Below are positions 45,130 through 54,401 of a DNA stretch of 64,000 nucleotides, one piece after another; within the stretch, counting starts at the first letter, position 1, and the number at the start of each line of letters is the position of its first letter. The stretch lies in assembly GCF_004794105.1 (NCBI RefSeq), contig NZ_SRYR01000001.1:1-64000 (forward strand), written 5' to 3'. The translations under genes and the position numbers were made by a program. This DNA is from Clostridium sartagoforme (GTDB lineage Bacteria; Bacillota; Clostridia; Clostridiales; Clostridiaceae). The notes under the pieces are model-generated. The model saw nothing but the letters and a program-made list of their open reading frames with translations, was not told where the DNA came from and searched no databases.

Positions 45130-45981
45130 ATGGAAAATACATCACTTATATTAGAAGGCGGAGGAATGAGAGGAGTATATTCAGCAGGAGTTTTAGATTT
45201 ATTATTAGATAGAAATATTGATATAAAATATTGTGTTGGTGTATCTGCAGGTGCATGTAACTGTGTTTCTTATATTTCTAAGCAAAAGAAGAGAAATTAT
45301 AGAGTTAATATTAATTATATTAAAGATAAAAGATACTTAAGCTTCAGTAATTTAATAAAAACAGGGTCTGCCTTTGGGATGGATATGTTATTTGATTTGA
45401 TACCAAATGAGCTAGAACCCTTTGATCATAAAACATTTATTGAATCAAATGCTAAATTTATAGTTGGTACTACTAATTGTGAAACTGGATTACCTGAATT
45501 TTATAATATCAAGGACTTTAATACTGATGGATATGATGCTCTTAAAGCTTCTATATCATTACCATTAGTTGCAAAAGTTATTAATTATGATAATAAAAAT
45601 CTTTTAGATGGAGGAATAGCTGCTCCTATTCCAATTAAAAAGGCTATTGATGATGGAATAGAAAAACATGTAGTTATTTTAACTCAACATAAGGGATATA
45701 GAAAAAGTAAGACTAAAATGATGCCTTTAATAAAAAGAGCTTATAAGGATCATCAAGGTTTAATAAATGCAATGGAAAATAGATATAAGGTTTATAATGA
45801 AACTTTAGATTTATTAGATAAATTAGAAGCAGAAGGAAAATGCTTTGTAATAAGACCAAGTGCCCCTTTAGAAGTAAGTAGATTCGAAAAGAATAAAGAG
45901 AAATTAGATGCTATTTATAATCAAGGTTATAAAGATGCTGAGAAAATAGCAGAAGAATTAGTTAAGTTTTTAGAAAGCTAG
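45130..45981 (+). CDS. Patatin-like phospholipase
   Basis: Protein of 283 residues with the patatin Ser-Asp dyad: oxyanion loop EGGGMRG (residues 9-15), nucleophile in GVSAGA (near 38-43) and Asp in DGGIAAPIP (near 161). Likely hydrolyses acyl esters of lipids at the membrane face, like YjjU-type bacterial patatins. No signal peptide. A strong GGAGGAGG site precedes the ATG. Monocistronic. Confidence 0.88.
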   Translation: MENTSLILEGGGMRGVYSAGVLDLLLDRNIDIKYCVGVSAGACNCVSYISKQKKRNYRVNINYIKDKRYLSFSNLIKTGSAFGMDMLFDLIPNELEPFDHKTFIESNAKFIVGTTNCETGLPEFYNIKDFNTDGYDALKASISLPLVAKVINYDNKNLLDGGIAAPIPIKKAIDDGIEKHVVILTQHKGYRKSKTKMMPLIKRAYKDHQGLINAMENRYKVYNETLDLLDKLEAEGKCFVIRPSAPLEVSRFEKNKEKLDAIYNQGYKDAEKIAEELVKFLES

Positions 45982-46299
45982 TAAAGCTATTACACTATGG
46001 AAAGCGGATAATCAAATCAGGTGAGTAGTATAAGGAAAAGTTAAGACGTAAGCGGTAAGAGTTAAGAGAGTAGGAGAAAGCTACTAAGGAGTTTTTGAAA
46101 TTAGAATTTTTATTTTTAGTAATTCTGAAGGAATTATATTAAAATGGATAATTGATAATGTACAATTGATAATTGAGGAGAAAACTCCTAAGGAGTTTTT
46201 ATAATTAAAATATTTATTTACAGTAATTCCAAAGGAATTACATCAACAATTGTTAATTGACAACTGTTAATTATTAATTAAAAAAGAGGTGTTTTTAAA
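45982..46299. repeat. Gene-free 318-base spacer with repeat copy 6 and a local duplication
   Basis: Bases 46081-46143 and 46187-46253 form an imperfect direct repeat (CTAAGGAGTTTTT through AAGGAATTA). The second copy adds a full AAAACTCCT/AGGAGTTTT hairpin (46181-46199) with a T-run, which can terminate transcription from the patatin side. The rest resembles the dispersed repeat core (AATTGATAATTGAG, TTAATTGACAACTG). Confidence 0.55.
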
Positions 46300-47469
46300 A
46301 TGAGGATATTTCATATGGGTGACTGGCATATAGGTAAGCTTGTAAATGGATTTTATATGACAGAGGATCAAGAACATATTATAAATCAATTATATTTGGC
46401 TATTGAAGAAAAAAAGCCAGATGTATTAATAGTTGCTGGTGATCTATATGATAGATCAATACCTCCAGTGCCAGCAGTAGAGCTTTTAAATAATGCTCTT
46501 ATAAAGATAGTTAAGGATTTAAATACTAAAGTCATTGCAATAGCTGGGAATCATGATAGTAATGAGAGGATAGAATTTGCTAGTTCTCTTTTGGATTCTT
46601 CTGGACTTTACATAAGTGGAAGTCTTAAAAAGAATATTGAAAAGGTAACTTTAGAAGATGAGTTTGGAAAGGTGAATTTTTATCCTATACCTTATGCTGA
46701 TGTTCCATATATAAGAGATCTATTTCAGGATGAAGAAATAAAAAATTATGATATTGCAATGGAAAGAGTAGTTTCTAATATTTCCAAGGAAATAAACAGG
46801 GAAGAAAGAAATATTGCCATAGTCCATGGATATGTAACTAAGGTTAGTGAGGATAGTTATGAAGAGTTAGAAGTTAGTGATTCAGAAAAGCCATTATCAA
46901 TAGGAGGTACTGAATATATAAGTTCTAAACATTTTGATATATTTAATTATACAGCTTTAGGTCATTTACATGGACCACAAAAAGTAGGTAGTGATAAGAT
47001 AAGATATTCAGGATCTTTAATGAAATACTCTTTTTCTGAAGTTAAGCAGAAAAAGGGAATTACTATAGTTGATATTGATGAGAAAGGTGAAGTTAATATA
47101 GAATTTTGTCCTTTAAAGCCAAGAAGAGATTTTAGGGTAATAGAAGGAGAATTAAGCGATATAATTAAAGCATTTGATAAAGATGCTTTAGATAACGAAG
47201 ATTATATAAAAGTAACATTAAAGGATAAGGGAGAAGTCTTAGATCCTATGGCTAAGCTTAGAGCACTTTATCCTAATGTTATGGAGCTTATTAGAGAAGA
47301 AAAGACTTTAAGAAATAATAATAAAAATGTAGCGTTAAATATAAAAGAAAAGTCAAAATTAACTTTATTTGAAAACTTTTATGAAGATATATTAGGAGAG
47401 AAGTCTTCTGAAGAAGAAATAAATATTATGGAATCAATAATTCAAGCTGCTGAAAAGGTAGGTGAGTAA
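46300..47469 (+). CDS. sbcD: Exonuclease SbcCD subunit D
   Basis: Mre11-type manganese nuclease of 389 residues. Phosphodiesterase motifs are in order: GDWHIGK (I, residues 7-13), AGDLYDR (II), GNHDS (III), VHGY (IV) and GHLHGP (V). With SbcC it opens hairpins and processes DNA ends in repair and replication of palindromes. RBS AAGAGGTG. Overlaps the sbcC frame by a few bases. Confidence 0.95.
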   Translation: MRIFHMGDWHIGKLVNGFYMTEDQEHIINQLYLAIEEKKPDVLIVAGDLYDRSIPPVPAVELLNNALIKIVKDLNTKVIAIAGNHDSNERIEFASSLLDSSGLYISGSLKKNIEKVTLEDEFGKVNFYPIPYADVPYIRDLFQDEEIKNYDIAMERVVSNISKEINREERNIAIVHGYVTKVSEDSYEELEVSDSEKPLSIGGTEYISSKHFDIFNYTALGHLHGPQKVGSDKIRYSGSLMKYSFSEVKQKKGITIVDIDEKGEVNIEFCPLKPRRDFRVIEGELSDIIKAFDKDALDNEDYIKVTLKDKGEVLDPMAKLRALYPNVMELIREEKTLRNNNKNVALNIKEKSKLTLFENFYEDILGEKSSEEEINIMESIIQAAEKVGE

Positions 47470-47470
47470 G

Positions 47471-50400
47471 GTGAAGATAAAGAGATTAAAATTTAATGCT
47501 TTTGGACCTTATGCAACAGAAGTTGATTTAGATTTTGAAGAGAATTTAAATAATAAAAATATGTTTGTTATTACAGGTAATACTGGTGCTGGTAAGACTA
47601 CTATTTTTGATGCTATTAATTTTGCATTATATGGAGAAGCAAGTGGTAGTGATAGAGATGGAAGAGCCTTTAGAAGTGACTTTGCAGATCCAACCTCTGA
47701 TACTGAAGTAGAACTTTGGTTTTCTTTAAAGGGAAAGGATTACTATATAAAAAGAAATCCAAATTATTTTAGGGCAAAATTAAGAGGTGATGGTTTTACA
47801 GAACAAAAGGCAGGAGCTGAAATTAAATTTGATGATAAAAATATATCTGGGGCTAAAGAAGTTACAAGGTTAGTTGAAGATATATTAGGAATAACCTCTG
47901 AGCAGTTTAAACAGCTAGTTATGATTCCACAAGGTGAATTTAAGAAGCTTTTAAATGCAGATAGTGATAAGAAGGAAGAAATATTTAGGAAGATTTTTGG
48001 AACTAAGATTTTTTCTGATATACAGCAAAATATAAAGACTGAAGCTAATAACTTAAAGAAGGCTATAGAAAATATCCAAAGGGATAGAGAAAATAGAATC
48101 CGTGCTTTTTTATTTAGGGAAGATGATATTGATTTAAAAGCTTTAGTTTCTAATAAGGATTTAAATATTGATCTAATATTAGAAGGATTTTATGATTCAA
48201 TTTCTAAAGATGAAAAAGATGAAAATATAATTAAAGAAAAGCTACAAAAAGTGAATGATGAAATAAATAAGTTATCTAAGGAATTGGCTTTGGCAAATGA
48301 TATAAATAAAAAACTAGAAAATCTAGAAGTTTATAAGAAGGAATTTAATGATTTAACTTTATTAAAAGAAGAATATAGATGTAAGAATGATAAATTAAAT
48401 AATGGTAAGAAAGCTATTACTGCCTTAAGCTATGAGGATAAGTATAAGGAAAAGAAGAATTATCTTTCTAAAAATGAAAAAGAATTAAATAGTAGTAATG
48501 AAAGGCTAAATAATTTTAAAATTTCCTTGGAAGAAGCAGAAAATCTGTTTAACCTTCAAGTAGAAAAGGAACCATTTAAAAATGAACTAATTAAAAAATT
48601 AGATGAGGTAGAGAATTTAAAAGCTAAGGCTTTAAATTATGAGGAAAATAAAGAAAAGTTAGATAATTATATTTTCGAAGCTAAAAAAATAAAGGAAGAA
48701 ATTAAAAAATCTACAAAAAATAGTGAAGACAATAGTAAGCTTATAAAATCTCTTAATGAAGAATTAAGTAATATAAATAAATTTAAAGAAAATAGAAATT
48801 TATTAAAAATAGAAGAGCTTAATTTGAAAAATAAATTAGATAAGTTATATAAATTAAAAGAAGCAATAGAGAAATCAATAAGTGAAGAGCAAAGACATAG
48901 TAAGGGTGCAATTTATTACGAAAAGGCTGATAAAGACTATTTAAATAAAAAGGAAAACTATGAAAAGCTTGAAGATGCTTTTAGAAGAAATCAAGCAGGG
49001 ATTTTAGCAAAATCCTTAAAGGATGGAGCTCCATGTCCAGTTTGTGGTTCTACAAATCATCCTATATTAGCTAAGCTAGAAACAGAAAATGTTACAGAAG
49101 TTTTGGTAAAAGAAGCAAAATCAATAAGTGATTTAGCTTATGAAAAGCGAGAAAAGTATTATAGGGAATTAACTAAGATAGTAACAGAAATAAATTCATT
49201 AAAAGAGAAATATATTAATCCTTTATATAAAGAAATCTTCTTAGAAGATATAAAGGATGAAACAGATAATCTTTTAGATAAGGTAAAAGAAGTTATTAGA
49301 GAAGATGAAACTAAGTTAAATAAAATAATTGAAGATTTAGTTAAAATTGAAACAGAACTATTAAAAGAAAGTAAGATTGTCCTTATGAAAGAAGAAAAAG
49401 AAAGAGATAATGAAGCTTTAAAGTTAGCTTTAGAAAAGTTAAATACTGAACTTTTAGAAAAAGAAGGAGAAGTAAAAACTCAAGAAGCTAATTTAAATAA
49501 TATTTTAAAGGATTTTAAGGGTGAATTAAGAACAGTTTCAGCTTTAGATAAGGAAAAATTAGAATTAAATAAAGTTTTAAATGATTTAATAGAAGGTTAT
49601 AAAAAAGCAGAAAAATATTATAAGGACAGTAAGTCAAACTATGATAAGGAAAATGGTAATAAGATATCCTTAGAAGCATTAGTAAAATCTAATAAGGAAG
49701 ATTTAGATAAGGCTTTAGAAGATTTTAAAGAGAAGGTTTTATCATTAGGCTTTGAGGACTATAAGGATTATTCAGAAAAGAGAATAACGGAAGAGGAAAT
49801 AGTAGCTTTAGAAAAAGATATTAATAATTTCAATATTAAGCTATCTAATGCTGAAAGAGTTTATAATATTGCTTTAGAGGATACAAAAAATCTGAAAATT
49901 CAGGATGTCAATTTCATAAATGAAGCATTAAGCGTTAAGAACGACAATAAGGAAAAAATAGAAAAGGTTGAAAAAGAAATATATTATAGAATAAATCAAA
50001 ATAAAAAAATCATCGGTGAGTGTTTAAATTATAATAAGTTAATTGAAGATGATGAAGAAAAGTATAAAGTAGTAGGTAAATTAGCAAAGGTTATAAATGG
50101 AGATAATCCAAGGAAAATAAGTTTTGAAAGATATGTTTTAGCTGCTTATTTTGAAGATATTATTTCATCAGCCAATTTAAGATTTTCTCAAATGACTAAT
50201 AATAGATTTGAATTATTAAGAAAAGAAGATATAGGTGATAAAAGAAAAGGTCAGGGGTTAGACCTTGAGGTATTTGATAATTATACTGGGAAGGCTAGAG
50301 ATGTAAAGACATTATCAGGTGGAGAGTCCTTTAAAGCATCGTTATCTATGGCATTAGGTCTTGCTGATGTTGTTCAAAGGTATTCTGGAGGAATTCAGTT

Positions 50401-50602
50401 AGATACTATGTTTATTGATGAAGGCTTTGGAACATTAGATCCAGAGTCACTAGATAATGCTGTTGAATGTTTAGTAAACCTACAAAGTGATGGAAGAGTA
50501 GTAGGGATAATATCTCATGTTCAGGAATTAAAAGATAGAATAGAAGTGAAATTAGAAGTATCATCTACAAATAAAGGAAGTATTGCTATATTTAAAGTTT
50601 AA
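47471..50602 (+). CDS. sbcC: Exonuclease SbcCD subunit C (Rad50-type ATPase)
   Basis: SMC-like ATPase of about 1043 residues. Walker A is GNTGAGKTT near residue 33, followed by a long coiled coil. The zinc hook CPVCGSTNHP lies mid-protein, with a return coil, the ABC signature LSGGES and Walker B MFIDEGFGTLD near the end. GTG codons at 47462 and 47471 are both possible starts; AGGTGAG fits 47471, which gives MKIKRLKFNAFGPY as in relatives. Works with SbcD. A hairpin terminator follows. Confidence 0.94.
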   Translation: MKIKRLKFNAFGPYATEVDLDFEENLNNKNMFVITGNTGAGKTTIFDAINFALYGEASGSDRDGRAFRSDFADPTSDTEVELWFSLKGKDYYIKRNPNYFRAKLRGDGFTEQKAGAEIKFDDKNISGAKEVTRLVEDILGITSEQFKQLVMIPQGEFKKLLNADSDKKEEIFRKIFGTKIFSDIQQNIKTEANNLKKAIENIQRDRENRIRAFLFREDDIDLKALVSNKDLNIDLILEGFYDSISKDEKDENIIKEKLQKVNDEINKLSKELALANDINKKLENLEVYKKEFNDLTLLKEEYRCKNDKLNNGKKAITALSYEDKYKEKKNYLSKNEKELNSSNERLNNFKISLEEAENLFNLQVEKEPFKNELIKKLDEVENLKAKALNYEENKEKLDNYIFEAKKIKEEIKKSTKNSEDNSKLIKSLNEELSNINKFKENRNLLKIEELNLKNKLDKLYKLKEAIEKSISEEQRHSKGAIYYEKADKDYLNKKENYEKLEDAFRRNQAGILAKSLKDGAPCPVCGSTNHPILAKLETENVTEVLVKEAKSISDLAYEKREKYYRELTKIVTEINSLKEKYINPLYKEIFLEDIKDETDNLLDKVKEVIREDETKLNKIIEDLVKIETELLKESKIVLMKEEKERDNEALKLALEKLNTELLEKEGEVKTQEANLNNILKDFKGELRTVSALDKEKLELNKVLNDLIEGYKKAEKYYKDSKSNYDKENGNKISLEALVKSNKEDLDKALEDFKEKVLSLGFEDYKDYSEKRITEEEIVALEKDINNFNIKLSNAERVYNIALEDTKNLKIQDVNFINEALSVKNDNKEKIEKVEKEIYYRINQNKKIIGECLNYNKLIEDDEEKYKVVGKLAKVINGDNPRKISFERYVLAAYFEDIISSANLRFSQMTNNRFELLRKEDIGDKRKGQGLDLEVFDNYTGKARDVKTLSGGESFKASLSMALGLADVVQRYSGGIQLDTMFIDEGFGTLDPESLDNAVECLVNLQSDGRVVGIISHVQELKDRIEVKLEVSSTNKGSIAIFKV

Positions 50603-50637
50603 AAATAGGTTGCTAGAAAGCATCCTATTTTTTTATG
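50602..50637 (+). terminator. Terminator of the sbcDC operon
   Basis: A stem of AAAATAGG (plus TGC) with CCTATTTT (50602-50609 with 50624-50631), followed by T residues, starts at the sbcC stop. Confidence 0.8.
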
Positions 50638-50989
50638 TTATTGAGATCACCTACTCTTAGGTGTAAGAGAAATGCGTAATAGATATATAAAGGTCAAGTG
50701 GGAAGTTATGGTGTAATTTGTATGGAGGAATAGAGTGGCATAGTGTAGAAGTTTATAGGAGTTGAAGTTTTGTAATAAATAGTGTTTATATATAAGGTTC
50801 ATGATATTCATATTAGCTTTTTGTCTGTACATAATTGAGAACTATAAAAGATCCATAAGATTAGATCTTAAAGGCTCTTTTATTATTATTTACAAAACAA
50901 CAAAAATAGTTACAAACTTATTACGAATATTTACGAAATAGTAACAAAATATTAAAAATATTACAAAATAATACTAAATAGTATAATAT
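50638..50989. other. Gene-free upstream region of the PTS locus, with terminator-like hairpin and TTACRAA boxes
   Basis: A hairpin built from TAAAAGATCC and GGCTCTTTTA (50845-50882) is followed by T-rich DNA. Then five TTACAAA/TTACGAA boxes begin at 50890, 50910, 50921, 50931 and 50961, spaced by 20, 11, 10 and 30 bp, close to whole helical turns. These would be upstream control sites of the PTS operon if the IS element is removed. No gene is supported. Confidence 0.45.
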
Positions 50990-50990
50990 A

Positions 50991-51006
50991 AAAATTGTTC
51001 TATAGA
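50991..51006 (+). repeat. Left target-site duplication of the IS30-family element
   Basis: AAAATTGTTCTATAGA matches AAAATTGTTCTATATA at 52215-52230 in 15 of 16 positions. Both copies abut the terminal inverted repeats. Long duplications are known for some IS30 relatives such as IS1630. Confidence 0.7.
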
Positions 51007-52214
51007 CTAGTTGTAAAATTAAATTGAAGTAAAAAAAATCCATAGTGATTTTTCGTGTTAAAATTGAATTTGCTGAAACAATTCACGAAAGGAAATCACT
51101 ATGGACACTAAAGAGAATATCACAAATACAAAGAAAAATAAACACTTAAGTTTACAAGAAAGGTGTTTTATCGAAATAAGATTAAAAGAAGGTTGGAGTG
51201 CTTACAAAATCTCTAAAAGTATTAACAGAACAATAAATACAGTGCTTAATGAAATTAAGCGTGGATCAGTAAAGCAAATAAAAAATGGAGTAGAGATTAC
51301 AAGATACTTTGCAGAAGTAGGTGAAAGAGTATATTATCAAAATCGTGAAAATTGCAAGGGTAAATATAAACTTCTAAAATGCTCTAAATTTATAGATTAT
51401 GTAACAAATAAAGTATTAAAAGATAATTGGTCATTAGATGCTTGTACCGGCGAAGCTTTAGCTTCTGCTCGTTTTAATAGTGATGAAATGGTCTGTACAA
51501 AAACACTTTACAACTATATAGACCTAGGATTTATAAAGATTAGTAATAGTGATTTGCCTATGAAGTTAAGAATTAATAAGCGTAAAAACATTGTTAGAGT
51601 TAATAGAAGAAAGCTTGGCAGAAGTATTGAGGAAAGAGATAAGACAATAGAGAAAGTATTGAGGAAAGAGATAAGACAATAGAGACAAGAGAAGAATTTG
51701 GCCACTGGGAGATAGATACTGTCGAAGGACTAAAAAATAAAAAAGATAATGTTCTTTTAACTTTAGTAGAAAGAAAGACACTAAATTCAATCCACAGGAA
51801 GATAGCTGCTAAGACAGCTGATGGGGTAGATGAAGCATTAAAAAGTATAAAAGATGAATTTGGTAGTAAATTTAGTGAAGTATTTAAAACAATAACTTCA
51901 GATAATGGATCTGAGTTTTCAAACCTTAGTAATATAGAAAATGATTGTTCTACTAAGGTCTATTTTACGCACCCTTATTCATCTTTTGAAAAAGGGTGCA
52001 ATGAGAGGCATAATGGGCTAATAAGAAGATTTATTCCAAAATGAAAAGCTATATTCCAATATACTATCGATGAGATATCTCGTATTGAAGATTGGATTAA
52101 TACTCTTCCTAGAAGAAAGTTAAATTATAAGACACCAGAAGCTCTCTTTTATTAATATCTAGATGATATTTATTCAATTTAACAAAAATAGTTCAATTTG
52201 ATATTGCAATTTAG
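51007..52214 (+). mobile_element. IS30-family insertion sequence, 1208 bp, inactive
   Basis: Imperfect 25-26-bp terminal inverted repeats (51007-51031 and 52189-52214; both start CTA and share CAAATTGAA-type text) bound one transposase gene. A 16-bp direct duplication flanks it. The insertion lies between sbcDC and the PTS regulator gene, in DNA where ATAATATA (50983-50990) and TATATTAT (52227-52234) can pair around the target, as expected for IS30 relatives that favour stem-loops. The transposase is broken twice, so the element cannot move by itself. Confidence 0.85.
51101..52155 (+). pseudogene. IS30-family transposase, frameshifted and nonsense-mutated
   Basis: The N-terminal helix-turn-helix region is intact (LSLQERCFIEIRLKEGWSAY, then INRTINTVLNEIKRG). 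A perfect 32-bp tandem duplication (51622-51653 and 51654-51685) then shifts the frame, giving a stop at 51680-51682. Deleting one copy restores the frame into HWEIDTVEG, TSDNGSEF and CNERHNGLIRRFIPK, the DDE catalytic residues. In that frame a TGA at 52042-52044 replaces the expected Gly codon after FIPK. The frame ends at TAA 52153-52155 after KLNYKTPEALFY. Confidence 0.93.
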
Positions 52215-52230
52215 AAAATTGTTCTATATA
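52215..52230 (+). repeat. Right target-site duplication of the IS30-family element
   Basis: Matches 50991-51006 in 15 of 16 positions and starts directly after the right inverted repeat. Confidence 0.7.
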
Positions 52231-52273
52231 TTATGTAAAAAAAATTACAAAAATTGTCCGGTGTAAATTGTGG

Positions 52274-52350
52274 AAAAAAACTTACAAAACCTCTAACTTA
52301 TATATTTTTTCATTATTATGTATGATTATTATTGTAAGAGGTGATTTATT
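52274..52350 (+). promoter_or_regulatory. Shared upstream block (copy A) before the PTS regulator gene
   Basis: Aligns without gaps to 62705-62781 upstream of the second GH92 gene, 57 of 77 positions identical. Conserved parts are TTACAAAAYCTMTAACTTA, TATRATTATTATTG and GTGATTTATT. A -10 TATGAT (52321-52326) sits 17 bp after TTATAT (52298-52303). Likely promoter plus operator. Confidence 0.65.
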
Positions 52351-52364
52351 GAGGGGGAAATAAA

Positions 52365-54401
52365 TTGTTAAGCGGAAGAATGTTAAAAATAATCGATTAT
52401 TTGCAAAGCAAAAAGGAAAGTACGTACAAGGAAATAGCATCCAGCTTAGATATAAAGGAAAGATATGTTAGATATGATATAGATAGAATTAATAGCATTC
52501 TAGAATATAATAAAATGCCATTAATTGAAAAACTATCAAAGGGAAGTATTGTTTTCCCTGATAATATTGATACTTCTATCTTAACTCAAGAAAATGATTT
52601 TATTTATTCTCAAGAAGAAAGAGTCTCTTTAATTTTACTTATTTTATTAATAGATAATCATAGACTAAAAATTAATAAAATAAGTTTAGATTTTCAAGTA
52701 TCAAGATCAACAATAAAAAATGACATAACATTTCTAGAAAATAAATTATCTGAAAATAATATAAAAATTACTTATACTGATCATTTTTTTCTAGATGGAT
52801 TAAAAAATAATAGAGTAGCTTTAGTTAATAATGAATTTAAAAAGTATGTACATTTACTAAAAGGTGAAAAACTAACTTTAAATGCTTTTGAATCTTATGC
52901 AGTAGATGTTATAGAAAGGGCCTTTGAAGGAATTATATTAAAGGATGTAATTAAATGGATAGACAAGCTTCTTGAAAATATGAACTGTATTTTAGCAGAT
53001 GATGTTTATAAGTGGTATGTTTCAAATGTATTTGTAGTTATTTGGTTTATATTGAAAGGGAAAGAAAATCCATTAGAATCAACAATAAACAATCATTATT
53101 CTGATAGGTATGATGACTTTATAAGTGATTTAGAAGCAATTATAAAAATAAAAATAGATCAGAAAAAACAAAAGGTACTTATTAGATTAATAAACTATAT
53201 TAATAATGATGTTGGTTTAGATGGAGACATAGACTTGATTTATATTGAAACAATGGTATCAAATTTAATTGAAGCTATATCAAAAGAAATGGATATTGAC
53301 TTTAATAAGGATAATATATTAATAGATGGATTATTAAATCATATTATACCTTTAATGAAGAGGGTTACTGGAAGAGTAAACCTTTGCGATGAAGTATTTT
53401 CAATACTTCCTGAAAAAGATATAGATGTATTCTATGCGGTTTCAAAAGTTATTAAAGAGATTGACGGATTGAAGGAAATTAATAATTATGATGAAATAGC
53501 CTATCTAACTATACATTTTATTGCAAGTATAAGACGTATAACAAAGACATCAACAAAAAATATATTATTAGTTTGTGGACATGGTTATGGAAGTACTACT
53601 ATGCTAAAGGAATCTTTATTGAATGAATTTCAAGTAAACGTTATAGATACAATACCAGTATATAAATTGAGTACTTATAGTAACTGGCGAAATATAGATT
53701 TTATAATATCTACAGTAAAAATAAATGTTCAAAATAAAATAGAATGTTTAATAGTTAATCCAGTATTATCAGATAAAGATTATACAAATATTGAAAAGAG
53801 TGGAATAGAGAGAAAAAAGATAATATCTAGTTGCAATGTTATAAGAGAAAAATTAAATTTTCTAGATGAAGTAGATAAAATGAAAGTTCTTGATATTATT
53901 AAAGAAGAATTTGGATATCAAATTTCAATTACACCATCAAAGATCAATAAACTTAGCGATCTATTATCTGATAATTGCATTGACTTTTATGAAGAAAATA
54001 TGGAATGGAAAGTAGCTGTAAAAGAGGTAAGTAAACTACTTGAAAAGGAAAACTATATAGATGAAAGCTATGAAGAAGATATAATTAATACAATGGAGAG
54101 TGTTGGATTTTATTCAGTTACAGACAATAGTTTTGCATTATTACATGGAAGAGGCACTACTGGGGTTTATAGAAGTTGTATTAGTCTAATAGTTAGTAAG
54201 GAATTTATAGAATTTGGTGATAAGAAAGCAAAAGTTATTTTTTGTTTAGCAAGTAAAGATAGAAAAGAACATATTCCAGCCATTATAGTTTTAATGAGAA
54301 TGATAAAAAACACGAACTTAATTAATAGATTAGAAAAGGCGAATTCATTAAATGAAATTAAAGAAATAATAAGAAAATCAGAGTTGGAGGTAACTTTATG
54401 A
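52365..54401 (+). CDS. PRD-domain transcription regulator with PTS EIIB and EIIA modules
   Basis: MtlR/LicR-type regulator of 678 residues. An N-terminal helix-turn-helix (about 1-60, TYKEIASSLDIKERYVRYDI) and a second one (about 85-130) precede two PRD domains (about 180-400). An EIIB-like domain follows with active Cys in LLVCGHGYGSTTML (near 403), then a C-terminal EIIA-2 domain (about 535-678) with its His in LLHGRGTTGV. PTS phosphorylation would switch it according to sugar supply. TTG start at 52365 behind GAGGGGG. It overlaps the EIIA gene by 4 bases, so it regulates its own PTS operon. Confidence 0.9.
   Translation: MLSGRMLKIIDYLQSKKESTYKEIASSLDIKERYVRYDIDRINSILEYNKMPLIEKLSKGSIVFPDNIDTSILTQENDFIYSQEERVSLILLILLIDNHRLKINKISLDFQVSRSTIKNDITFLENKLSENNIKITYTDHFFLDGLKNNRVALVNNEFKKYVHLLKGEKLTLNAFESYAVDVIERAFEGIILKDVIKWIDKLLENMNCILADDVYKWYVSNVFVVIWFILKGKENPLESTINNHYSDRYDDFISDLEAIIKIKIDQKKQKVLIRLINYINNDVGLDGDIDLIYIETMVSNLIEAISKEMDIDFNKDNILIDGLLNHIIPLMKRVTGRVNLCDEVFSILPEKDIDVFYAVSKVIKEIDGLKEINNYDEIAYLTIHFIASIRRITKTSTKNILLVCGHGYGSTTMLKESLLNEFQVNVIDTIPVYKLSTYSNWRNIDFIISTVKINVQNKIECLIVNPVLSDKDYTNIEKSGIERKKIISSCNVIREKLNFLDEVDKMKVLDIIKEEFGYQISITPSKINKLSDLLSDNCIDFYEENMEWKVAVKEVSKLLEKENYIDESYEEDIINTMESVGFYSVTDNSFALLHGRGTTGVYRSCISLIVSKEFIEFGDKKAKVIFCLASKDRKEHIPAIIVLMRMIKNTNLINRLEKANSLNEIKEIIRKSELEVTL

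Noticed and set aside
50647..50832. 61-residue minus-strand frame after sbcC
   Set aside because: No ribosome binding site and low-complexity composition; probably chance in AT-rich DNA.
51101..51682. Intact 193-residue regulator-like protein
   Set aside because: It is the N-terminal part of the IS30 transposase, cut off by the 32-bp duplication.
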